Assembly: GCA_002049455.2 (NCBI GenBank)
Contig: KV918773.1
Location: 434,001 to 498,000 of the forward strand
Direction: 5' to 3'
Length of the DNA: 64,000 nt
Source of the DNA: Porphyra umbilicalis
Lineage: Eukaryota; Rhodophyta; Bangiophyceae; Bangiales; Bangiaceae
The notes beneath the pieces were generated by a model, which did not search any database, was not told the origin of the DNA, and saw only the letters and a list, made by a program, of their open reading frames with translations. A program made the translations under genes and the position numbers. Shown here piece by piece: positions 1-9,700 of the stretch; positions within the stretch are counted from its first letter, which is position 1, and every line of letters starts with the position of its first letter.

Positions 1-1148
1 GTGGCGGAGGACGAGGTCGAGCCGTCGCTGCTGTCCGTCGACTCCGCCCCACTGGAGGCGGAGGACGAGCTTGACGGACTCTCGTCACTCTCGGTCGACG
101 AGGGGGGCCCCGACGATGGGGGTGACGGCACCCGTCGGGCGTGCCCACGCCGTCGGTGGCCCTTAGAGGGAACCGCCTTCGGGTGTCAACGCTTGGCACC
201 CCTCCGGGACCGCGGCCGCGCAGGGCGCGCGGCCGGCGAGGCAGTCACCGTCAAGGCGGACCCCGTCCGGGTAGCGCCCCCCGTCCGGGGGCGCTCCCCG
301 GACGTGCCTGACCCGGGTCCCGGGGGTGCCGGTCCGCCCGCGCTCGCGGTCCCAGGGGAAGGGCCCTGGGCCGCCGCGAGGGCCAGGGCCACGGCCGCGC
401 CTCGCCTCTGGACCGGAGTCCCGTCCGATGCCTCGGTCGACGCCTCCTCCGCGGCGTCGCGGAACACCTGAGCCAAGTGGCTCAGGTGCCCGGGGTCGGC
501 CGCCGCCCGAGGTGGTCCTGGAGCCGCGGCTCCGCCTACCCCCTGCAGGCTGGGCCCCGACCCGCCCGCCCCGGACGGCGCGTCCAGTGACAAGTGGTCC
601 CGGGTGGTCCTCTGCCACCGGGCCCGGGCCACCTCTTCCGGGGTGACCCCGAACGCTCGCTGTAATTCCCTGCACTGCCACTCGTCCTCCTCCAGCGACA
701 GCACGTCCATTGGTCGACGCGGCCCCCGGCCCCCGGGGGTTCCGCCAACTAAGGCTCCTGATGAACTGCCCACCGCGTCCACGCGGGGAGCGCCAAAGGG
801 CGGCGCCCCTTCCAGGCGCTGCCCGTCCAGAAGGGAAGGGTGAACCGCCGCACCCCCTGCCTGGGGCTCCATCAGCGTGGACGTATGTCCCGCGCCGGGA
901 GGAGGACGAGCCCCGGTGATCGGCGTGCGGCCGGGGTCCTCGGGCGGGGAGTTCGACTCACCCGCCACCGTACCGCCGCCGCCAACCGGGACCGCCCTTC
1001 CACCCCTAACGGGGGCCACGGCGCCCGAGGCCGGTGTTGCCCCGGGGTGTGCCGCCGGTGGCGCGTCCGTCACCCGGCTAGTGCCGGGCATCTCAAACGG
1101 AGGAGCGCCCCCGTCCAGCGGAGAAGATGAGGAAGATCCGCGAGCCAT
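1..1148 (-). pseudogene. Possible LTR-retrotransposon gag-like remnant, cut by left edge
   Basis: Minus-strand open sequence starts near 1148 and continues off the left edge. The translation is rich in Gly, Ala, Pro and Ser, with an acidic patch and then a Ser/Asp/Glu-rich stretch in the first 170 bases of the window. A similar Ser/Asp-rich stretch occurs in the gag protein of the Ty3 element at 22.1-23.7 kb, which is the only reason for the call. I see no zinc knuckle, protease or LTR with it. It looks broken, with at least one interruption. It could equally be an unrelated low-complexity protein. Confidence 0.25.
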
Positions 1149-1937
1149 GGAAGCGGGGCCCGCGTATCGATCGGATGTCCTCCGTCACCGCACCGCAATA
1201 CAACCAACGAGGGTCCCCCGACTCTTGGTACTGAAAGAGGTGTCGATCCGCGACACGCACGGAGTGCGTACAGCGGGTCTCACCCGTAGCGCCACATGTA
1301 GTACCACAATCTAGGGGGTTACCTCGAGAGGAGGGAAGTAACGGCCGTCTTAGCCGCTCGCGCGACACCCGCTATGGGACTCGAGGTCCAGGAAGTCGGG
1401 CCGATCGAAACGCCAAGACATCGAGACACGGTTTACTTGCCGGCGACGACGGTGCCTGCCACCGTCATCGCCCTTCGTCCTAAAAGGGCGGAAACCGTCG
1501 CCCGGGCCCAATTTCCCCAAATGGGAATTGACCCGGGCCGTCACCAACCAATGCAGATAATTCCCTCCATGCATGTCAAGCCCCCCGAGGCGATCATTAC
1601 AGACGAGGGGGAGAAACCGTCCCGCGCGCAACGCGCCGCACCCGCCGCGTGGCGCCCGGTCGGCCGTCGCCTACCGCGCCCTCTCGGGCGCGCCAGCGCC
1701 CTCTCGGGCGCGCCAATCCGGCCTCCCGCGGGGCCCGCTCGCTGGGCGCGGCGGGTCGGATACGCTCCCCGGGTGGCCCGAGCCGGTCAGCGGGGCCGCC
1801 CCCTCGCCCCGACCCCCGCGTCGCCGCCCCGTCGGCCACCACCGCCGCTGGCGTCGCCACCCCACGTCGGGGACCGCGTCCTCCGTCGTCGCCGACGTCC
1901 CCGCGGTGGCCCCCTGGCGCATAGAAGGCCCCGTAGT
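1149..1937. other. No gene recognised; hairpin and short duplication
   Basis: No convincing coding region. It holds an imperfect hairpin at about 1501-1537 (CCCGGG arms around an AATT core) and a directly repeated 19-bp GC-rich unit at 1677-1695 and 1697-1715. Sequence homology to the transposase on the right ends abruptly at about 1938, so the junction between unrelated sequences lies here. Confidence 0.4.
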
Positions 1938-2389
1938 CCTACACTGACGTACTCGTCACCTCGGTCGTACGCCTTCCCATAACCGAGGACACGGATTGCA
2001 GCGAACAACTTTTGCAGAGGGTGTGCCTGCGGTCGCCCGGTCGCATTGATCTGCCGCCGCCACCACGGTCGATTGCGCAGCGCGTCGTAAATCTGCAGGA
2101 AGAGGGCCGTGCTCATCCGAAAGCGAGTACGAAAGTAGCGCTTACCGTACACCGGCGGCCGCCCCGCCCACCCAAAATAGTCCCGCATGATACTCATCGC
2201 CCCGAGGTCGAAATCGCGAGCCGCGTTCGGCGCGCGACCGGGCATCGAACCTCCGCGACCTCGGCGGCGTCGCCCCCTCAGCACACTGAGACGCAGCGCG
2301 CGCGTACGGCGGAGAGTGAGTGTCGCGCTTACCGTAAGGATTTCGGCCATGGCGAGGTGGTCCTCGTCGGAGGACGCTTCCGTGTTCAT
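1938..2389 (-). pseudogene. PIF/Harbinger transposase, N-terminal fragment
   Basis: From the ATG at 2389 the frame gives about 150 residues. After a basic Arg/Gly-rich stretch it reads RDYFGWAGRPPVYGKRYF, then FRTRFRMSTALFLQIYDAL, and later LQKLFAAIRVLGYGKAYD followed by DEYVSVG. This order (aromatic DYF, R-FRMS-LFL helix, LQK-AAIR-L-YG, DEY) is the conserved region ahead of the DDE core in PIF/Harbinger transposases. Homology stops after DEYVSVG, before any catalytic Asp or Glu, so the protein cannot be a complete transposase. The frame stays open upstream to 3652, but that part only translates the minisatellites and is not taken as coding. Confidence 0.7.
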
Positions 2390-2439
2390 TATCGTTGCTG
2401 AGCGAGGATCGTCACCACGACGGTCGTCGACAGCAGTGG

Positions 2440-3050
2440 GCGAGGATGACGATGGAGAGGGGAGGCGGCAATGATGGCAGAGGCGGCAATACTGGCAATG
2501 GCGGTGGGAGGGGTGGCGGCGATGACGGCGGTGACGTCGGGCGGAGGCGATCGTGGCGGTGGCGGTGGGCGAAGGGGGGGCGATTATGGCAGTGCCGATG
2601 GCCGGCGTGGCAGCAATGACGGTGATGGCGGTGGGCGGACGCGATAGTGGCGGTGGCGGTAATTGGGGCGGCGGCGGCGATAACGACGTTGGCAATGAGC
2701 GGGACGACGGCGAAGACGGCTGTAGCGGTCGGCGGGGGCGATCGTGGCGGTGGTGGTCGGCGGGGTGGGGTCGATGCCGGCGGGGGACGTGGGCGGGGGC
2801 GATGGTGGCGGTGACGGTGGGCGGGGGCGATGGTGGCGGTGACGGTGGGCGGGGGCGATGGCGGCGGTGGTGGTCGGCGGGGTGGGGTCGATGCCGCCGG
2901 TGGAGGTGGGCGGGGGCGATGGTGGAGGTGACGGTGAGCGGGGGCGATGGTGGCGGTGACAGTCGACGGTGACGATGGTGGCAATTGCGGTGCGTGGGGG
3001 CGATGGCGGTGGTGGCGGCGGATGGGGGCGATGGCCACGATGGGTGGCGG
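2440..3050. repeat. GC-rich minisatellite (GGCGATGGTGGCGGTGACGG type)
   Basis: Imperfect tandem units of roughly 27-30 bp built from GGGGGCGATGG and TGGCGGTGACGG blocks, best conserved at about 2740-2950. It keeps several frames open on both strands and so creates long spurious reading frames. It lies inside the decayed PIF/Harbinger element. Confidence 0.75.
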
Positions 3051-3074
3051 TGCAGGTCGGGGCGCGGCCGCGCG

Positions 3075-3500
3075 GGTGACCCCCCAAAAACGACCTCATG
3101 GCCACACATCACCGACAGGCACCCGCCCAAACGGTGCCTCTGGAATGGGGGCGGCTGACGATCCGCTCGTCGGGGCGCGGCCGCCCGGAAGTCCCCCAAA
3201 ACGACCCCGTGCTCACATCTCGGACAGGCACCCGCCCAAATAGGGCCTCTGGAGGCGGGGGGGCGGGTGGCCCGCCCGTCGCGGCGCGGCCGCCCGGACG
3301 ACCCCCCCAAAACGACCTCGTGCCCACACACTACCGACAAATACCCGCCCAAGCGGTGCCTCTGGAGGGGGGGGACGGACGGCCCGCTCGTCGGGGCACG
3401 GCCGCCCGGACGACCCCCCCAAAACGACCTCTTGCCGACACACAGCAGACAGGTACCCGCCCAAACAGGCCGTTCGGGGGGGTGGGGGCGCAGCGGTGCT
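3075..3500. repeat. Tandem repeat, four copies of about 111 bp
   Basis: Four units share AACGACCTC, ACAGGCACCCGCCCAAA and GTGCCTCTGG blocks separated by a variable GC-rich part. Block starts are near 3089, 3200, 3311 and 3422. It directly adjoins the minisatellite at 2440-3050 and probably belongs to the 5' region of the PIF/Harbinger element. Confidence 0.8.
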
Positions 3501-4384
3501 CGCAACGGGGTTGTGTGAGCATCAGCGTCATTTGTCAGCTTGCACTCGAAACTCAAGCTCAGGAGACAATCGCCTGCATGCACGTCATTCGTCTCGTACG
3601 AGGCAGCGTCCGACACTCGACAACCGACTCGCCGTCCACGAATCTCTCCCACGCATCAGCATGATACACGCATAACAAGAGAGACGACCATTGGATACTG
3701 GACAGACAGTTGACCGAAGACACCGCGGCGGTCTGCGCCACGCAAAGCACGCCTGGAGCGAACAGGCATGCGCCTCCAGATCAGAAAATCTCCCTCCTAT
3801 CCTCCGTACCGGGACGGACGGACGTTTTCACCAGTGTGGGATTCCACGATCGCCGCGCACGATGCATCCAGGCTACATCGCCGATCCTCGCACGGCCCAC
3901 ATTAGACCACCCGATTCCCCTGCTTTCTCCAGTGCCAGAGACTGCGACCTTAATTTTTGGCATCGCCCGGCCATAATCATGCAATGGACAGGGTCGTGCG
4001 GTCCCCCACCCCCCATGATCGACGTGCTATTCACTGTCAGAAGTGCCAGTGCCTCGATATCGCGGGGTGCCAGCCGGTGCGCCGCTGCGCCATCCGACGC
4101 GGCCGCTTGTCGATCAACGGCACACGTGGCACCCCCTGCGATCGTCCTTTCACGGCTTCGAGAGTGCCTGAGGCCCACATTCGACGCCGAAACGGCCCAA
4201 CTGGGCTAATCTCAATCCGAAGCGGCGCCAGACGTCCGGAAAAAGGGCCGTTTTTTCGGACGCAGAGTTGGTATCGGGATTCTTATTCGCTTCATTCAAG
4301 ATGTACTTACCATGGAAATCTAAGTGGCTGGAGGGGCGTTTCCGGACCGGGCAGCCTCGTACTGTTGGTGGAACGACATTTCCG
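3501..4384. other. No gene recognised
   Basis: Several short frames are open on both strands but none shows a recognisable domain or a believable start. If 4462 is the tip of the PIF/Harbinger element, this is its subterminal DNA. Confidence 0.4.
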
Positions 4385-4405
4385 GACGCGTAAGACCATA
4401 TGAGA

Positions 4406-4422
4406 CACGTTTCTGCAACGTG
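4406..4422 (-). other. Subterminal palindrome of PIF/Harbinger end
   Basis: On the minus strand it reads CACGTTGCAGAAACGTG, with CACGTT/AACGTG arms, starting 41 bases from the presumed tip at 4462. The same 17 bases start 41 bases from the tip of the element at 50486. A transposase or host-factor binding site is the obvious inference. Confidence 0.6.
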
Positions 4423-4465
4423 GCGCATATCTTGGTTCGTGCCGGTACTGTTGGAACCGCCCTAA

Positions 4466-5651
4466 GCACCTGTACGAGGCGATTTTTTTGCAAAAACAAG
4501 TTGAAACATGCTTACGTTTGCACATGCGCATTTTCACCATGTCACTCCAGACTGTAAGAAGCGGCTCTCAAAGACAGAGGTGTGATTTTAATCATTCCTG
4601 GGCTCGGGTAAAATGATTATAATCAACGTCCTGATTTTAAATCGTATGGGGCGATTTTTATTGATTATAATCATCGACCATGATTATAATCATTGGGCGC
4701 CTTTACGACAGAGCAAAAGTACGCACAAATTTGACTGAAGTCCAATCAAGTCAACATTAGACGTGATAAGCCAACTTCCGAAACATCTTGTGCAAAGTTA
4801 CGAGAGTGACTTCGGCAGGGTTGCAGGCTGTGACCCTGTCGAAAGAAGACAGTGCCGACACCGCCGCCACTGAGCCGCAACTGATGGTGAGAAGCGATCG
4901 TGGAGCTGAAGCGACATGTTATGCTGGATAGTGAGACTCAGGTCTGGCCTGAGCGGTTGCTCGTGACAACGCCGTGGCTTTGACAAAGCGTCCTCGTGCG
5001 CTCCAGTCAGTTCACGGGCCAAGAAAAACGCATAGGGGGCTAACGTGAATCGACCACACCTGGCAACCTCGCTCAGATGTACTATGTACGATTCTATGTG
5101 GCAATTGTGTACTGATGCCATGGTAACCTTGGCTATTCTTGCAGATGCCTGTCTTCATATGCATGTGGTGCTCTTCGACGCTCTGTCGCTTGGCTCAGAC
5201 TCTTTCTTCACTCTTTCCTGCGCGTAGAAGCATCAGACTGCCATGCTCGTTGCCAGTCCTGTCATCTGTGGGAGCGGACCGTGTGAGTGCAGCAGGGCAT
5301 GTCCTTCGCATTGTTGACCCGAACGACAGTCGTGGACTGGTCAAGCAGCCAGTGAAACGCTTGAATCTGTCAGTTGGCAGGCCAACCAGCTGTCTCTATC
5401 TCCTAGTAGCCCCCCTCATGTATGCCCAACTGTAAATCCCCTGGCATGGCCATGTGATTATAATCATCGGCCCCGTGATGTAAAATGATTATAATCATTA
5501 TAATCATCATGATTATAATCAAATAAAAATCACCTGCCACCTCTGCTCAAAGAGGCTTCTGGTGCATCCAAGAAGTCATTGAAAAATGCAGTCATGCAAA
5601 CGTATGCATGTTTCAACATGTTTTTGCAAAAAAATCGCCTCGTACAGGTGC
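4466..5651. mobile_element. Non-autonomous inverted-repeat transposon (MITE-like, 1.2 kb)
   Basis: The two ends are inverted copies. The left begins GCACCTGTACGAGGCG at 4466, followed by a T-run and TTGCAAAAACA. The right ends with the reverse complement at 5651. The match is close for about 70 bp and continues patchily for a further 70-80 bp through a GAGGTG(T/G)-TGATTTT block. The inside is AT-rich compared with the surroundings and carries six TGATTATAATCA palindromes. No transposase is encoded. The target duplication is unclear: the left flank is TAA and the right flank TCA. The superfamily is not determined. Confidence 0.7.
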
Positions 5652-5790
5652 TCACGAGTGGTCGTGCAAGTTTTTTCTACGACCGATTTGGGGGAAAACG
5701 AGGCTCGTGGTAGATCCAGCAACGAGGTGCACTGCGCAGGAGGCGGACGACTCGGACGATTCGGACGTCTCCGACGCGGCGGATGCGGGG

Positions 5791-6081
5791 ATGGCGAAGT
5801 CTGCTGCCGCGATTGTGGCGGGCATGAAGATCGGCGAAGAGCCGATGGGCGACTTTGTAGGCATGGGCGTGACCACGTCGGTCGCGACCAGCTGCACGTC
5901 GGTGACGCCCATGCCCTACGCCATGTGTGAGACCAAGACGATGATGAATATGTGCACTGCTGTCATGTGCATTAAGCCGTCGGTGTTGACGTCCGCTATT
6001 TCCAACGAGGAGCTGATCAAGCACGTGGAGGCGGCCATTGCGGGCGGCCCCATGCCGGGCATGTCGATTAACACGGTGTAA
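5791..6081 (+). CDS. Hypothetical protein, Met/Thr/Ser-rich C-terminal exon or small gene
   Basis: From the ATG at 5791 there are 96 codons to TAA at 6079-6081. The frame is open further upstream and encodes an acidic DDSDDSDVSDAADAG stretch just before that ATG, so the true start may be upstream or an intron may end at the CAG near 5740. The protein contains MAKSAAAIVAGMKIGEEPMG, then a Met/Cys-rich middle and a helical ISNEELIKHVEAAIAGG near the end. Codon usage is GC-rich and the composition is not repetitive, which supports real coding. I do not recognise the family. It is convergent with the gene ending at 6742. The MITE ends only 140 bases upstream and may have cut off or displaced 5' exons. 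Confidence 0.45.
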   Translation: MAKSAAAIVAGMKIGEEPMGDFVGMGVTTSVATSCTSVTPMPYAMCETKTMMNMCTAVMCIKPSVLTSAISNEELIKHVEAAIAGGPMPGMSINTV

Positions 6082-6741
6082 GTTGCGGCAGCGATGTGAC
6101 TCCGGGGGGGTGCGGCCCCGGTGTCTGTGCTGTTGTATCTTCTTCTCTTTCGAGACTGTAACATCAAACCAACGTTCCCACAGCAGATGTCATTATCGCC
6201 AGGCATGTGCCGGTCATCCGTCCCGATACTGGTGGGCGACCCGACGGCCACGGTCGACGCGCCGGCCACCCAACGCGCACGGCGCCCACATGGTTCCCCG
6301 CTCGCCGTCAAAATGTCCAACGACCACGCGCGACCGTGCACCGCCGCCGCCGCCGAGGGGACTGGCAAAAAAAGAAGAAAAACACAAGCCCGCAGCAGCC
6401 GCGACGTATGGCCGTGGCGCGCACACATCCCGCACAACCGAACCGAGCGCCGCGTCGACGCTGCGCGCGCGACCGAGGCGCCGCCACGCCGGAGACGACT
6501 CGTCGAGGGGCAGCCCCGCGCGCGGCCGCCGTCCACGCACAGCGGCGGCGGTCCGAGGCGCCGCCAGCGTCGGCAGTCGACGCGCTTAGGCGCGCCGCCA
6601 CCGCCTCTGCGCGCCGTCACCGCGGCCGCCACCGCTACGGCGGTTGCCCCGCGGCAACGGGCTGCGCGCCGCGTATGGTGCCCAGACACCAGGGGTCGGC
6701 GGCCGCCCGAAGGGCCGACCCCCCCCCCCCCCCCATGCCGC
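6082..6741. other. Intergenic region between convergent genes
   Basis: GC-rich, no believable coding on either strand. It holds the 3' flank of the small plus-strand gene and of the Exo84-like gene. An AT-richer patch near 6130-6185 is the only obvious break in composition. Confidence 0.4.
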
Positions 6742-9700
6742 TCAACCTACGCCCGCCCCCCCGCCAGCGGCCGCCCGCCGCGCCGCCGCCAGCCGGCCGC
6801 GCACGCGCAGCGGGAGGTCATCAAGAGTGCCGTAGGCGGCCGCAAACGTGGCGCTATTTCCGTCGGCACCATCCCCATCAATGGCCACGGCCAAGGCCGG
6901 GAGTGGCGCCGGCGACGCCGCGGGCGTGCCCACACCGCCGCCCGCGGGGCCGACCGGCGGCGGCGGCGGTGGGGAGCTGCCGCCCCCGTCTCCCCCACCC
7001 TCCTCGTCCTCGTACACGATCGCCGCCCAGAGCGCGCGGAGGCCGCCCACGTCCAGCGCAATGAGCGCCGCCGAGATGCGCGCAAGGTCCGCCGATGGCC
7101 CGAAAATGGCCATGGCCGGTGCGATCAGGTACTTGTTGAGGACGGCCAGGTTGGCGGCCACGGCCTTGGCGTCGGCCGCCACGGCCGCCCGCCGCGAGCG
7201 ACCGTCGGCTAACGGGTTGCTGGCGGCGGCGCCAGTGCCACCGTCCGCGCCGCCGCCCGCCCCAGCCACGGCACCCGCGGCCGCCGCCCCGCCAAACGAC
7301 GTCGGGCAGCTGGCGTGCACGTACGCGAGCACCGCGTAGCTGATGCACGAGCGGAGGAGCACGTCGACGGCGCCGTCCACGTGCAGCAGCGGCTCGAGCG
7401 CGTCATTCATAAACCGCCCAAGCTCCATGCACACGAGCTTGGTGCCAACGGTCATGGCCGCGTCGTTGCGCACTTTGCGATAAAAGGCGGGGAGGAGCGA
7501 CGCGAGCTCCGCCGCCGAAATGCTCAGCAGCCGCAGTGTGCCGCCGCCGCCGCCACCCCCAATGCCGCCGCCGGCGGCCGCCGGCGGGGCTGAGCCCGCC
7601 ACGGGGGCGCCCCCCGCGCCCCCCTCCCCCGCCTCCCGCGCGACGCACCACGGCACGCGCTCGTGGACGAGCGCGTCGCGAAAGCGCCGCACCGCCGCCG
7701 CCACATCATCGCGCAAGCACCACAACAGGCGCGCCTCAAACAGCCACCCCATCTCGTCCAGCACATGGAGGCCCGACCGCACGACCGCCGCACGGAGCGC
7801 AAAGACCGTCGCAGCGGTGCCGCCGAGCTCCCCGACGCCGCCGTCGCTATCACCGCTACCACCACCGTCGCCGCCGCTGCCACCGCCGCCGCCACTGCCA
7901 CCATCAACACCCACAACGGCGGGGCGGAGGGCGGCGGCGTAGGCTGCGTCGATTTCCGCCACGGCCCACGCGACAAACTCGGCGGCGAACGCGTCGGCGC
8001 GGCCGAGCGCGGGCGGCGCGACGCGGGCACCACCCACGGCGGACGCCCCCGTCGCATCGTCGCCGCCATCGGGCGCGGTGGCTGCCGCGGTGGCCGCCAC
8101 CCCCACCCCGCCGGCGGCCGGTGGCGGCACCCCCCGCCCCGCATCGACGACCTTGCGAAAGTCCCGCCGCGCAAGACACAAAAACGTAAACAACTGTCCC
8201 GCCAGCCGGCCCGCCTCGTTGGCCGTCGACTCGCGCGCGGCGGTGGCGGCGGCGGCGGCGGTGGCGATGGCGCTGCCGCCGCCACCCGCCGCCGCCGCCG
8301 CCGCCACCGCGCCGGCCCGCCCGACGGCGGCCCCGCGAAAGCGGAGCTCGGCCCGGTTGCGCGCGCGCGCCGCGCGCAGCACCGCCGCGCGGCCGGAGCC
8401 GCCGCGGCCAAGGCGCGCGAGCAGCACCGCCGCCGCACGCACCGCCGCGCCGTTGATGGCGACGGTGGGGACAGCGGCGGTCGTTGACAGGGGCGCGCCG
8501 CCGCCGCAGCCGCCGCCGCCGTCGCCACCACCGCCGTCAACGCGGCGGGCGATGGTAGCGGCCGCCGCCGTCGCCACGGGCGACAGCGACGCGCCCAACG
8601 GTGCGCCCGCCAACTCGCCCGTGGATACAGTGAGCGCGCCGGCGACGCGGGCGGCGAGCGCCTCGGCGGCCGGGACGAGTGGGCCAGGGGCGGCGGCAGC
8701 GCGTGCTAGGTCCCCCCCCCCCCCCCCCCCCCCTGCCCCTGCCGCCCGTAGCGCCTCCACCCCCGCCACCGCGTCGGCGTAGCGGCGCTCAGCGAGCGCC
8801 GCCTCGACCGCCCAGGCGCGCTCGTCCCATTCGAGCGAGCGCGCAAACGACACCGCCCCGATTGCCACCACCGCAGCCCGCGGGGTGACCGCCCAATCTG
8901 TCGCCGGCGAAGGAGCAGCCAGGGCGACGGCCACAGTGCTACCCCAGCGGGGCGGCCACGGCGGCAGCAAGTCAATTGCAGCGGCGGCGGCGGCGGCCGC
9001 CGCCCCCGCCTCTGCCGCCGCCGCCCGCATGGCGCAGGCGGCGGCGCGGGCACCCGCCGCGGAGACGGCCGTGGCGACCACGGACCCGCGCGCGCCGTCG
9101 CCGGCGGCGGCAGCGACGCGGAACAGCGCCGCCGCAGGGCTGCTGGCCGGCAGCCACGTGTGGGCCATGTCACCAACCGCCGCCGCGGCGGCGGCCGAGG
9201 GGGGGGCATCCAATGCGACCTTGGCGGCGGTGCCGTCGGCCGCACCCGCCGCCGCCGCCGCCGCGACGGCCGAGCCAACTACCCCATGCGTCTCTGCCAC
9301 GATCGCAGGTAGGGACGCGAGCGAAAGGGTGCCAGCGACCGCCGCCGCCGGTGCCGCCGCCGCTGCGGATGCCGCCGGGGCGGGCGGCAGACGCCACGCC
9401 CCGCCGGCGGTGGCGGCGGCGGCGGGGACGGCGCCCCCCACGTGCTCGCGTGGGGGCGTGAGCCCCATTCCCGCGTCCCCGCCCACGAGCAGCAGGAGGC
9501 GCACGGGGAGGGCGGAGCGGGCGGCAGCCGCCGCATCCGTCACCGACAGTGGGGGCACGTCAATGTGGTCATTCATAAACGGGTCGAGGGAGGGATGGGA
9601 GGAGGCTGATGAAAAGCCGTCGCTCGCGTCGACGCTGTTGTCGCCAACGCCACCACCTACACCACCACCATCACCGCCGCCACCGCCACCATCGGAGCGG

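Larger units (their letters stand above)
1938..4462 (-). mobile_element. Decayed PIF/Harbinger DNA transposon, 3' part missing
   Basis: The minus-strand transposase fragment (1938-2389) is preceded by about 2 kb of repeats and then by what looks like the transposon tip at 4462. Read inward from 4462 the sequence starts GGGCGGTTCCAAC and is followed outside by TAA (4463-4465), the 3-bp target typical of PIF/Harbinger. A 17-bp palindrome starts 41 bases in, exactly as in the complete PIF/Harbinger element at 50486. The opposite tip and the catalytic half of the transposase are absent, so this is a truncated copy. That the tip and the transposase fragment belong to one element is inferred. Confidence 0.55.

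Noticed and set aside
1787-3652. Full 621-codon minus-strand frame as one protein
   Set aside because: Only 1938-2389 shows protein homology; the rest translates minisatellites and unrelated flank.
6121-7212. 363-codon plus-strand Arg/Pro-rich frame
   Set aside because: Overlaps the 3' end of the Exo84-like gene in a GC-rich region, has no domain and biased composition.
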